DNA of 64,000 nucleotides from Sphingobacterium sp. UBA7855 (GTDB taxonomy: Bacteria; Bacteroidota; Bacteroidia; Sphingobacteriales; Sphingobacteriaceae), in assembly GCA_002500745.1 (NCBI GenBank), contig DLST01000002.1, positions 248,001 to 312,000 of the forward strand, in the 5' to 3' direction. The notes under the pieces were generated by a model. The model saw only the letters and a list, made by a program, of their open reading frames with translations, did not search any database and was not told the DNA's origin. Both the position numbers and the translations under genes were made by a program. This document shows, piece after piece, positions 54,682-63,135 of this stretch. Each line of letters begins with the position of its first letter. Within the stretch, counting starts at the first letter, position 1.

Positions 54682-55917
54682 TTAAAGATGATTTATATGT
54701 TGTTTCCGCTTCTTCTTAAAAGCGCTATATACAATTATTACACTTATTGACATCAGAACAAATGCTAAGAAAAATGGTGCGCCGGAGAATTTGAATGGTG
54801 CGTTGTCATGAGTAAAGTAATAGAAAAGATTGGTCATCATCGGAGGACCAATGATTGACGTTGCACTCATCAGGCTGGTCAATGCGCCTTGAAGTTCCCC
54901 TTGCTCGTTTGAAGGAACATTTTTGGTTATCACCGATTGTAAGGCTGGGCCACAAATACCGCCTAGGCAGTAGGGGATTAGGAATGCGAACATCATCCAT
55001 CCTTGGCTCGCAAATGAGAATAGCAATAAGCCAATGGCATAAAGGGTCAGACCATAAAAAATGCTTTTCTGTTCGCCAAGTTTGGGTGTTGTCCATCGAA
55101 TCAAAACACCTTGTACCAAACCAATCAACAAACCAATGACACCCAACGAAATACCGACCATTCTTTCGGTCCAATTGAATTTATACATGGTGAAAAAGCT
55201 CCAATTGCTCTGAACAGCATGTCCTGCAATATATATTAAAATTAAGGCAACGATTAAACCAGATATTTCCGGGTGTTTTCCGAGAAATTTAAAAGATCCA
55301 ACAGGATTGGCACGTTTCCAGTCAAAGGCTCTGCGTCTATTTTTTTCTAAGCTCTCAGGCAGAATAAAATAGCCATAAAGGAAGTTTAGCATGCACAACC
55401 CAGCGGCGGCATAAAATGGAACTCTAGCGCCATAGTGGCCGAGTAAACCTCCGATAACAGGACCAATGATGAAGCCCAAACCAAATGCAGCACCTATCAA
55501 GCCGAAGTTCTTCGCCCGATCTTCATCGGTTGATATATCTGCAATATAGGCACTTGCTGTTGTAACGCTGGCTCCAGTCAATCCGGCAATAACTCTTCCC
55601 AAGAAAAGCCATCCTATAGTTGGAGCAAGGGCAAGAAAGATATAGTCTACCGCGAATCCAAAAAGGGAAATCAATATAACAGGCCTTCTCCCATATTTAT
55701 CACTGAGATTGCCAACGACAGGAGAAAATATGAACTGCGTAAAAGCGTAAGCAAAGCCAAGCCAGCCACCATATTTAGCCGCTTCGCTGATGTCACTATG
55801 GATCAGCTCCTCAATAAGTTTAGGAACAACAGGAATGATGATTCCCCAACCTGTAATATCGATGAGTAATGTGATAAATATAAATCCGATTGCTGCTTTT
55901 TTCTTGGAATTTTCCAT
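54682..55917 (-). CDS. MFS drug/H+ antiporter, TCR/Tet type
   Basis: 411 residues with 12 hydrophobic helices. Motifs of the TetA branch are [20 protein letters not shown] in helix 1, the loop motif [37 protein letters not shown], and [19 protein letters not shown]. The second half has [20 protein letters not shown], also typical. It may export tetracycline or other compounds; sequence does not prove a drug substrate. OsmC gene is 84 bp upstream on the same strand. Confidence 0.9.
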   Translation of the reverse strand: MENSKKKAAIGFIFITLLIDITGWGIIIPVVPKLIEELIHSDISEAAKYGGWLGFAYAFTQFIFSPVVGNLSDKYGRRPVILISLFGFAVDYIFLALAPTIGWLFLGRVIAGLTGASVTTASAYIADISTDEDRAKNFGLIGAAFGLGFIIGPVIGGLLGHYGARVPFYAAAGLCMLNFLYGYFILPESLEKNRRRAFDWKRANPVGSFKFLGKHPEISGLIVALILIYIAGHAVQSNWSFFTMYKFNWTERMVGISLGVIGLLIGLVQGVLIRWTTPKLGEQKSIFYGLTLYAIGLLLFSFASQGWMMFAFLIPYCLGGICGPALQSVITKNVPSNEQGELQGALTSLMSATSIIGPPMMTNLFYYFTHDNAPFKFSGAPFFLAFVLMSISVIIVYSAFKKKRKQHINHL

Positions 55918-56001
55918 TATGTTCCAAAAATAATCAAATCCTTAAAAACTTGTATGTTATTTGATTACTAAATTGTAATCAGTCTTTTATTTTCGATCGC
56001 G

Positions 56002-56484
56002 CTAAGATGCTGTATTGATGGCTTTACATGTCGGATGGTGCAGTATCTTGAAATTGCATGAATTGGCAATAAAACAAAGTTTGTTTGCATTTTTATGTAG
56101 CGATAAAGCAAGTTCTATTTTTGAATCATCTGCGATAATCACTTCAGGGTGTAATGTCACCGATGTAAAACGGCCGCTGCCATCTCCTTCAGTCGCCAAG
56201 GTAGCAAGGGCGTTATCCGTATAAGATAAAACCTGAATGCCGTTTTGCGAACATACATATAGGTAAGACATCATATGGCAAGAAACCAGGCTGCTGAGAA
56301 GCAGATCTTCTGGATTGTATAATAAGGGGTCGCCCTTGAATGCTTTTGCGGCTGAAACGTGAAGATCTGCTTTTCCCTCAATTGCAATGGAATGGCTTTT
56401 ATTATAAACTTTTAATCCCTGAAGATTGGGCTGTTCAGCATGATGCCAAGTTAAAGATACTTTAAAAACGTGTTTGTAACTCAT
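56002..56484 (-). CDS. OsmC/Ohr-family protein
   Basis: 160 residues. LLLSSLVSCHMMSYLYVCSQNG holds the first Cys of the OsmC pair, and FIANSCNFKILHHPTC supplies the second. FKVSLTWHHAE and the central DADL-like region (GKADLHVSAAKAFKGD) complete the family pattern. Members reduce organic hydroperoxides with a Cys thiol. The position of the second catalytic Cys should be checked against a structure. Confidence 0.88.
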   Translation of the reverse strand: MSYKHVFKVSLTWHHAEQPNLQGLKVYNKSHSIAIEGKADLHVSAAKAFKGDPLLYNPEDLLLSSLVSCHMMSYLYVCSQNGIQVLSYTDNALATLATEGDGSGRFTSVTLHPEVIIADDSKIELALSLHKNANKLCFIANSCNFKILHHPTCKAINTAS

Positions 56485-56720
56485 TTAATAAAAGTAAGAG
56501 TTTATAGTAAGATTGAGAACCGTGTATACCTTTAGAGTTGTTTTCGCTCCCTATTTGCGCCCTATCGAATTGTTGCTTTTGTCGGTTCTGTAAAGTTAAA
56601 TATAAGGAAGATAGTAATAGCTTTTTTTTTTCGAAAATGTGTTTTTGCTGCATTTCCTGACAATTTACATTCGTACAAACTAAATGATATTTTTATATTA
56701 GAGTGATATTTTTGAAAGAT

Positions 56721-57839
56721 ATGCTATCTATGAACAGTTTTTTCCAAAATTACAATACGGGGAAACGTATTCTTCTTCATTTGTGTTTTTGGTTTTTGGT
56801 TTTGGGAATGCAATTTATTTCCTATCAACGGATAGATATTCATAATTCGTGGATATTGTTTCTAAAAGATGTATTTTCTTTATTGACCATATTTTATGTG
56901 ACAGCTTATGTTATTATTCCGCGTTGGTTTATTTCGGGAAAGTTTTTGCTGTGTATTTTATGGCTATTGTTTATTTACGCCTGGTGGTCGTTTCTAAGTT
57001 ATTTTGGTGCCATATTAACACTAAAATATTTGACGCCAGATATTCGTTTGTCAAGTTATCTCGAAATAGTACAAAGCAATGGAATCTTTGGAGCCTTTCG
57101 GCTTTCTTCCCTTAGCGATTATTTATTAGATTTTATTTTTTTAGTGGCCCTACCATTGACCGTAAAAATAGTGCAGGCATTTATGTCTGTCAGAAATTCC
57201 AAGACGAAGCTCGAACTGAAAAATGCTGCATTGGAATTAAACAACGTTCAATTGGAGCTCGCTTTTCTAAAATACCAGATCAACCCGCATTTTTTACTTA
57301 ATACACTTTATAGTATCTATGTGCTAGTATCGGATCGTGATGAAAGAGGTGGTGAAAGTATGATGCGTTTAAGTAGTATTATGGTGTATCTGCTTCACGA
57401 AAGCAACCAGCCCCAGGTGGATATTAGTCGCGAATTTCAACTGCTTAAAGACTATGTTGAATTGGAAAAGTTGCGTTATAGTGAGACCGTGCAGATCAAT
57501 CTAAATCTGGCGGCTGATGACGAGAACTGTATGATGGTGCCCCTCATCTTCTTTCCGTTTGTTGAAAATGCATTCAAACATGGACCTCGCCTAAGTTCAT
57601 CGGCGGGATGGATATCCATAGCCATAAAAGTGAAGGACCATAAGGTGCATTTGAACGTGTCCAATGCGTATAGGGAACTTTCAAAACCAGAAAATTATAT
57701 CGGTGGCTTAGGGATAGAAAATGTAAGAAAAAGACTGGAACTTCACTATCCCCATCATCACATTTTGGAAATAAAGTCAAATGAGGGTGTGTTTACTGTT
57801 AATCTCGTCGTAACTTTACTTCCTGAAGAAAAGCCGTAG
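56721..57839 (+). CDS. LytS/YehU-type sensor histidine kinase
   Basis: About 372 residues; a GTG at 56703 and an ATG at 56730 are alternative starts. Four hydrophobic helices fill the first ~160 residues, then a coiled coil, then the His_kinase domain with phospho-acceptor His in LKYQINPHFLLNTLYSI. The ATP-binding region has FFPFVENAFKHG and GGLGIENVRKRLELHYP. It has no large extracellular domain, so the signal is probably sensed in the membrane. The cognate LytTR gene follows after 28 bp. Confidence 0.93.
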   Translation: MLSMNSFFQNYNTGKRILLHLCFWFLVLGMQFISYQRIDIHNSWILFLKDVFSLLTIFYVTAYVIIPRWFISGKFLLCILWLLFIYAWWSFLSYFGAILTLKYLTPDIRLSSYLEIVQSNGIFGAFRLSSLSDYLLDFIFLVALPLTVKIVQAFMSVRNSKTKLELKNAALELNNVQLELAFLKYQINPHFLLNTLYSIYVLVSDRDERGGESMMRLSSIMVYLLHESNQPQVDISREFQLLKDYVELEKLRYSETVQINLNLAADDENCMMVPLIFFPFVENAFKHGPRLSSSAGWISIAIKVKDHKVHLNVSNAYRELSKPENYIGGLGIENVRKRLELHYPHHHILEIKSNEGVFTVNLVVTLLPEEKP

Positions 57840-57867
57840 CACCAAAGCTGTGGATTGCTAAGTACTT

Positions 57868-58572
57868 ATGAATAGAATTAGAACTATCCTTATTGAAGAT
57901 GAGCCAATTGCAAGAGGTCGCCTGGAGAAATTAGTTTCCAAATTGGGGCTGATCGAAATATTGGGTGTATTTGAAAATCCGTCGCAGGCCATTGATATCT
58001 TGAAAAAGCATGAGATAGACCTTATTTTGTCGGATATTGATATGCCGGAGATGGATGGCATTACTTTTCTCAAAGGACTTGTTCATCCGCCTTTTGTTGT
58101 GTTTATAACTGGCCATTATGAATATGCCGTCGATGGATTCGAACTGGATGTAATCGATTATATTTTAAAGCCACAGCTGACAGAAGAAAGGTTAATCAAA
58201 GCAATAGAGAAAGTTCAGAAGGCTATGCTGTTTTCTAGAAGGGCCGCTAATGGAGAAAGAAAAGCGATTAAAATAAGGGATCGGAATAAGACTATTTTTA
58301 TAGATCCTACGGATGTTTTCTACCTAAAAGCTTGGGGGGATTATATACAGATCTATTCCGTAGAAGGGATGCAAACTTTACTGTCTACCATGAAAGATAT
58401 GGAAGCAGAACTGCCATGGGATATGTTTGCGCGCATGCATCGTTCTTATATCGTTAATGTCAAGCAGATCAAGGGTGTTGAGGCAAGCAAAGTAATTCTG
58501 AAAAATGGAACAGAACTCGGTATAGGTTTGCAATACCGCAATCAGCTTTTTGCTAAGATGGGACTGATATAA
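57868..58572 (+). CDS. LytTR-type response regulator
   Basis: 234 residues. The receiver holds LIEDEPIARGRLEKL, D56 in LILSDIDMPEMDG, and the Lys in DYILKPQ. After a linker, the LytTR DNA-binding domain begins at about residue 140: IFIDPTDVFYLKAWGDYIQI, MHRSYIVNVKQIKG and NGTELGIGLQYRNQL. It forms an operon with the kinase and ends 4 bases from the convergent dehydratase gene. The direct repeats at 62322-62527 have the spacing preferred by LytTR domains and are candidate targets. Confidence 0.94.
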   Translation: MNRIRTILIEDEPIARGRLEKLVSKLGLIEILGVFENPSQAIDILKKHEIDLILSDIDMPEMDGITFLKGLVHPPFVVFITGHYEYAVDGFELDVIDYILKPQLTEERLIKAIEKVQKAMLFSRRAANGERKAIKIRDRNKTIFIDPTDVFYLKAWGDYIQIYSVEGMQTLLSTMKDMEAELPWDMFARMHRSYIVNVKQIKGVEASKVILKNGTELGIGLQYRNQLFAKMGLI

Positions 58573-58576
58573 AAAT

Positions 58577-61500
58577 TTAATTTATCGAGGCCATACGCTC
58601 TTTCTGTTTCCCGATCTGCATTTTATAATAGCAAACCATAAAATGATAGACCGCAAGTTCATGCAAACGTTGATCCGACATGAACAATCGATTAATAAAC
58701 ATGTGAATATAGCTTGACAATAACGAGGCCCGGGTTGACCGGAACTCTTCTTCATCTGTATGTTTCCGTAAGGTGGAGAATATGCTGTATTGGACTGCAC
58801 TTAGTTTCTCTTTGGTTTCTCCCAGGTGGTCTAATGGCTGAGCGAACCAGTCTTTCCTATCTTTGAACTTATTGTTTAGATGAACCCATAGATTTTTATT
58901 ATTGTCAAACTCTTGCTGATACAACGTATTCATCTGGATGCAAAAATCTCTTTTTTCGAATAGCGTAAATTTTGCAGCATCAAATAACGATTCCATATGT
59001 TGAAAAGCCAAAAGCCAGCGATCGTTTATTGAGCTGCTTTGCTGGATTGCCATCAATATGATTTCGCTCTGCCGGAAGAATAACTCCTCGCTAGGTTCCA
59101 TACATAATGGGGTATATCGTTCAATCTCGCGTTTGTAAGTATCAAAGGATATTGATGAAATCTGGCCCTCTTCCACAAATTGTTCCAATAGATGATTTAT
59201 AGTGGAGACAACGAAAGAACAATAGCTTGGGTCTGAAAGCTCCACCCTCAATCTTATGTGGGGAGCTGGATCGTTATAACGTATGAAAAACCATTTTTTT
59301 ATGGCATTTTTTCGATTGATAGCAGCGATGAACGTGGGGAAAAGATCCTTTAATAGGGTGTCTGCAAAATGTAATCCGCAATAAATTTTAGCGTAAAGCC
59401 ATTCCGTTCCCAGGGGAAAACATCTTTTTAGGTTGTTTTCTTGGGGGGCCGATTCATCTGTGAAAGTCTTCTGCTGAGCTTCAATTGGAATAATGATCTC
59501 ATTGGCAAAAACATTTCCATCTTTATCGTTTACAACGGATGAATAATCGTTCAGGATATATTCGATTAAAATTGTTTCCCTTTTGCAGATGTGATCCAAT
59601 AGTATTTCCGCGCAAAAAGGATTGTCTAAATTTATCAGCAGTTCATTATCGCCGCTGCTGATGACAACCATTGTTGGGATTTTGAGCTCTGCCTGCATAT
59701 TTTTCACGAAATCGTGGGGGTGACTTGGGTATTTTGAAAGTCTTTGAATGCGCCATTGCGCTCGGGATAAGATAATATTTTTGTAGCTTATTCTCGGGAG
59801 CCTAGGCTGTTCTTTCATAATTCCCCAATTCCAAGAGATATCCAGCCTGTTATTTTGGAATTGGAAATCTGCAAGAAATTTATAGATATTCATACCCTGC
59901 TCAAAATTGTGGGCCGTCGTCAAACGGGGGATAACCATTTTATTGCAATTTTTGGACCACAAGACTAGGCGATTGTCTTTGACAAACAGGTATAAGTCAC
60001 TTACGTCAATTTGTTCTTGTTCTTTGTCAATAGTTGCGGTCAAACAGATGGATGCTCTTCGGAGTGCTGGTCTAGAAATAATATTTGCGGCATTGCTATC
60101 TGGATAATGGCATATCTCAGCGAGTATTGCATTTGGAAATTGCTGTTGTTCGCTGTTGGCAGATTCCTTTAATTTGTTAGCCAATTTCTCATCCAGATGT
60201 GCAAATCTGGAAATTAAGTTTCCGGATGACGAGCCACCAATAGTACCCAGATTGAAGCATAAATGTTCCTCACGTGAGCTTCTCAGAAGATTGCCAATGG
60301 CATAGAACGAGGAAGGTATGGCATTGGGAGTCTGTTTGCACCCTTTAGCAATATGATCTAGATCGCTTTTGGTTAGCTGAATTTCGGTGAAATGACTTTT
60401 TACACTTTCTACAAATTTTTCAATCACCAGGTCTTGATAATGGTGGTCGTCATATTTTTTTTCTTCAGTTATGGCTATATTTTTTACTTCTCCAAGTATT
60501 TCATCATTTATATTGTATACACCCTCCTGACGGCCATAACCAATACCGGTATCGGGGTCTAAGGCCGTAGTCAATGGGATCATTCTATCTTCATATTTAT
60601 CAGAGAATGCAGCTTTAAACCGGTCAAAATCTGTCAACTTTGCCGGCGTGCAAAGTGGTAGTAAATCCTGAAATTGATCGCTTAGGTGATTTAATGCAGT
60701 ATTGGGTAATTTGTTGTCTTCCATTTCAATAAGTAGGTCTCCCTGCAACAAATTGTTCCTGTCGAGGTCTGGAATTATAGGCTGCAATAATTTAACCACG
60801 TCATTCTGTATGTTAACGGCAGATGGAGAACTACGCAGCAGTGTTTGTATCCTTGATAAAGCATTCAAATAATATCCCTCCTTATCCACTCTTTCAAGCG
60901 TCTTGATCAAACTGTCAAGATAACCTCGACCAATCACATTGGGTTGTAATTCGGAGGATATAATCCCGAGACTGATGAGGTTATTGACGAATAGGGTAGC
61001 ATGTGCTTTTAAAGCTCCAAGAAGCTGCAGCAAATCAGTCAATGATTGATAGTTGGCAGTTCGCTCATCGCTTTGGAAATATTCGACGACACGATCCAAA
61101 ACAGGAGTAGGTCTTATGCGCTTTAGTATATTCTGCCCTTTCTTCCCATTTGTTACTTTTTGATAGTATTTGTAATACTTGCCATCTAAGTATAAGGTTG
61201 GATTAATGCGATAATTGAGTTGACTATAAACTCTTCTGTCTTTTGAGACCTGTGCAATAATCCCTGTCACAATGGAGGCATCGAGTTTCAATACAGTTTT
61301 ATGGGTATTACCCCTGATTAATGACACCTTTTTTTCGGAGGCTATAACGTTCCCTAAAGATACACCTGCGAATAAACCGAAAGGCGTACTCCTTGTGCTC
61401 ATCCGAATCGCATATTTGAGTAGCGAAGCCATTATTTTTGGGTTACTCGCTTTCTTGTAGTCAATCCATTTTTCTACTTCCACGGAGAAGGAGGGGCTTG

Positions 61501-61660
61501 CTAGAAATAGTGCCTCTTTTAATCGCTCACCTTGAAACAGATGACGAAGTTTCTCTTCCATAACATCTGCCTCTTTTATCCTTAAAAGATCAACGGCAGC
61601 TGCAGCTGGAAGTAATGGTGTCCGCAGAAGAAAATAATCGGATAACTGGAATAATGACAT
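58577..61660 (-). CDS. Full-length lantibiotic dehydratase (LanB-type)
   Basis: 1027 residues, close to the length of NisB-type dehydratases. These use glutamyl-tRNA to activate Ser/Thr of a precursor peptide and then eliminate glutamate to leave dehydroalanine or dehydrobutyrine. The N-terminal glutamylation domain has IRMSTRSTPFGLFAGVSLG and RPALRRASICLTA. The C-terminal elimination (SpaB_C) domain, from about residue 740, has WLYAKIYCGLHFADTLL and KKWFFIRYNDPAPHIRLRV. Both halves are in one protein, unlike split systems of some Bacteroidota. It starts 12 bp after the receiver gene and lies downstream of the peptide gene. No cyclase gene is near. Confidence 0.93.
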   Translation of the reverse strand: MSLFQLSDYFLLRTPLLPAAAAVDLLRIKEADVMEEKLRHLFQGERLKEALFLASPSFSVEVEKWIDYKKASNPKIMASLLKYAIRMSTRSTPFGLFAGVSLGNVIASEKKVSLIRGNTHKTVLKLDASIVTGIIAQVSKDRRVYSQLNYRINPTLYLDGKYYKYYQKVTNGKKGQNILKRIRPTPVLDRVVEYFQSDERTANYQSLTDLLQLLGALKAHATLFVNNLISLGIISSELQPNVIGRGYLDSLIKTLERVDKEGYYLNALSRIQTLLRSSPSAVNIQNDVVKLLQPIIPDLDRNNLLQGDLLIEMEDNKLPNTALNHLSDQFQDLLPLCTPAKLTDFDRFKAAFSDKYEDRMIPLTTALDPDTGIGYGRQEGVYNINDEILGEVKNIAITEEKKYDDHHYQDLVIEKFVESVKSHFTEIQLTKSDLDHIAKGCKQTPNAIPSSFYAIGNLLRSSREEHLCFNLGTIGGSSSGNLISRFAHLDEKLANKLKESANSEQQQFPNAILAEICHYPDSNAANIISRPALRRASICLTATIDKEQEQIDVSDLYLFVKDNRLVLWSKNCNKMVIPRLTTAHNFEQGMNIYKFLADFQFQNNRLDISWNWGIMKEQPRLPRISYKNIILSRAQWRIQRLSKYPSHPHDFVKNMQAELKIPTMVVISSGDNELLINLDNPFCAEILLDHICKRETILIEYILNDYSSVVNDKDGNVFANEIIIPIEAQQKTFTDESAPQENNLKRCFPLGTEWLYAKIYCGLHFADTLLKDLFPTFIAAINRKNAIKKWFFIRYNDPAPHIRLRVELSDPSYCSFVVSTINHLLEQFVEEGQISSISFDTYKREIERYTPLCMEPSEELFFRQSEIILMAIQQSSSINDRWLLAFQHMESLFDAAKFTLFEKRDFCIQMNTLYQQEFDNNKNLWVHLNNKFKDRKDWFAQPLDHLGETKEKLSAVQYSIFSTLRKHTDEEEFRSTRASLLSSYIHMFINRLFMSDQRLHELAVYHFMVCYYKMQIGKQKERMASIN

Positions 61661-61672
61661 AGGTAGGCGGGA

Positions 61673-62041
61673 CTAGTATCTCATGACCTGTTTTATACAG
61701 GACTGAAACATTTCGGGCGAAATTGGTTTTTGCAGTGCAAAATGCTTCCTATTTTTGATAAATTCAGGATATTGCCGATGTGACAAAGCGGAGGTAATAA
61801 TTAGGATAGGAATATCGACGATCAAATCGGCAAGCGTACTGATATTGCCGCCGCTAACGATGAGATCTAAGAATAGGATGTCTGCCGATTTTAAATCTTG
61901 CCTAAATAATGCTGGATTTTCAATGTCTTCGACCATTCTTATCAATTGAAGATCTGGAAACATATGGATGTATTCAACCATTTTTTTTGTTGCCAAGGGT
62001 TCATCCTCTATGAGAATACATTTGAGTTGGGGTGAAGTCAT
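61673..62041 (-). CDS. Stand-alone receiver within the RiPP operon
   Basis: 122 residues, one receiver domain without output: CILIEDEPLATKKMVEY, D59 in ILFLDLIVSGG, IITSALS and the Lys in LQKPIS. It is related to the receiver of the LytTR regulator at 57868. It sits between the peptide gene and lanB, 12 bp from the latter. It could accept phosphate from the same kinase and so damp or branch the signal. Confidence 0.9.
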   Translation of the reverse strand: MTSPQLKCILIEDEPLATKKMVEYIHMFPDLQLIRMVEDIENPALFRQDLKSADILFLDLIVSGGNISTLADLIVDIPILIITSALSHRQYPEFIKNRKHFALQKPISPEMFQSCIKQVMRY

Positions 62042-62084
62042 ATACTTGGTTTGTTTTTTATGTATCGGGGTCGCAAAGACGATT

Positions 62085-62118
62085 GCTGTAAAGACGCCTA
62101 CCAGAACGCCTTTACAGC
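62085..62118 (-). terminator. Stem-loop between precursor peptide and receiver genes (attenuator-like)
   Basis: GCTGTAAAG (62085-62093) pairs with CTTTACAGC (62110-62118), extended by C-G pairs after one mismatch. It begins 11 bases after the peptide stop codon. Such hairpins often stabilise or partly terminate the message so that the peptide is made in excess over its enzymes. Confidence 0.6.
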
Positions 62119-62129
62119 TTTATCCTCTT

Positions 62130-62273
62130 TTATACTACTTTTGAAGATGTGACTGTCCTAATCGTTACTAGTTCCATATCATCAAAATCAAAAAATGAGA
62201 TCGGTTCAACCACGCAGACAGTTTGTACATCCAATACAAAATCTTCCGCTAAAAAATTTTCAATGTTTTCCAT
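62130..62273 (-). CDS. Putative RiPP precursor peptide (lanthipeptide-type leader)
   Basis: 47 residues from ATG 62273. A longer in-frame opening to 62375 has Arg/Phe-rich, non-protein-like sequence, so I prefer the internal start. The acidic leader contains FVLD at 12-15, matching the F(N/D/x)LD box recognised by class I dehydratases, then DVQTVC with the single Cys at 20 and a DFDD cluster at 29-32. The tail TIRTVTSSKVV is rich in Thr and Ser, the targets of the dehydratase, and has no Cys. It is the first gene of the operon with receiver and lanB. Precursor assignment is by context, leader and composition; the cleavage site is unknown. Confidence 0.72.
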   Translation of the reverse strand: MENIENFLAEDFVLDVQTVCVVEPISFFDFDDMELVTIRTVTSSKVV

Positions 62274-62321
62274 AAATAATACGTTTAAATTGTACACAAA
62301 TATGCTTTCTACGGAAAAGAA

Positions 62322-62391
62322 CGACGAAAAATATCGACGGAATGGAAAATGAAGCCGACGAACTAAAAAATCCATTCGACGAAAAAATAGC
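62322..62391 (-). promoter_or_regulatory. Candidate LytTR operator cluster A
   Basis: CGACG cores start at 62322, 62335, 62356 and 62377. The last three are exactly 21 bp apart, two helical turns, which is the spacing of LytTR-bound direct repeats (9-bp boxes with 12-bp gap). They lie 49 to 118 bases upstream of the precursor ATG. The link with the LytTR protein at 57868 is inference. Confidence 0.55.
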
Positions 62392-62494
62392 GCCTGTTGC
62401 TATTTCTGTTTAATTTTATGCTAAACTTTGTTTATGCAACCTTTCAGAAGATGATTTGTGTGAAAGAAGGGCAACTGTATGCTGTTATCATATT

Positions 62495-62527
62495 CGACGA
62501 AATAGCATTTGAGTACGATGAAATAGC
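62495..62527 (-). promoter_or_regulatory. Candidate LytTR operator cluster B
   Basis: CGACGAAATAGC (62495-62506) and CGATGAAATAGC (62516-62527) are near-identical direct repeats 21 bp apart. The distal copy of cluster A (62377-62391) shares CGACGAAA and ATAGC. Cluster B is about 220-255 bases upstream of the precursor start and about 200 bases upstream of the divergent gene at 62729, so it could serve either. Confidence 0.5.
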
Positions 62528-62728
62528 GGTAGCTTAATTGTAGAATTCTATTTGGGTCATTATCTTAGACCTATCTATTTTAGCTTCGGAAAACCATTTC
62601 TTTAGCCATCAAAATCTTGTGGCTCCAATAGATAAGCTAGATATAAGTTTTGAGGTAATTCCTTAAACGATAAAAGCGTCTGCCAAATGAAGAGGTGAGT
62701 AGGGTGAGCGATTGAAACAAATGAGAAT

Positions 62729-62989
62729 ATGAATTTATCGAATGAAATGCACTGTTTTTTGAAAAGAGAAGGTTTACGGTTATTTAGAAAAAAAGTAAGC
62801 TGGCAAAGCTCCGCCAAATATCAGATTTATAGGGACGGGGAAACAAAAATCGGTGTCGCATTTGACCGAATTCAAAATTTTATGGATAAAGAAAACAATG
62901 CATCCATGGGGAATGGAGTGGAAACGATTAAACTCGAACAACGTGGTGATTATATCATTTACGGTTTTGTTGAAAAAGTTGAAATGTAA
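62729..62989 (+). CDS. Hypothetical small protein
   Basis: 86 residues, no signal, mildly basic N-terminus (FLKREGLRLFRKKVSW) and a YQIYRDGETKIGVAFDRIQN strand-turn-strand region. Not recognised. It is divergent from the RiPP operon across the control region and could be an accessory, immunity or unrelated protein. Confidence 0.55.
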   Translation: MNLSNEMHCFLKREGLRLFRKKVSWQSSAKYQIYRDGETKIGVAFDRIQNFMDKENNASMGNGVETIKLEQRGDYIIYGFVEKVEM

Positions 62990-63135
62990 AGCGTTTCAAA
63001 GAGATTAATTCTTTCCGTTGAATTTAACCTTCATATCTTATTAGTGATTAAATCTTACAAATCAATTCCTTAATTGTGTAACGATTTGCATCTTATTTGT
63101 GGCCAAATTTGTTGTATAAAATTAAACAATCAGTT

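Larger units (their letters stand above)
62274..62728. other. Control region between the precursor gene and the gene at 62729
   Basis: About 450 bases that must hold the precursor promoter. CATATTTG on the minus strand (62297-62304) is one base off the Bacteroidota -7 box TAnnTTTG. Direct CGACGAA-type repeats lie further upstream. A plus-strand frame of 39 codons (62418-62537) also covers two repeats; its FDEIAFE and YDEIAVA are simply the translated repeats. Confidence 0.6.

Noticed and set aside
62274..62375. Longer N-terminus for the precursor peptide gene
   Set aside because: The extra 34 codons are Arg/Phe/Ser-rich, unlike a leader peptide, and overlap operator cluster A. The internal ATG gives the FxLD leader in the expected place.
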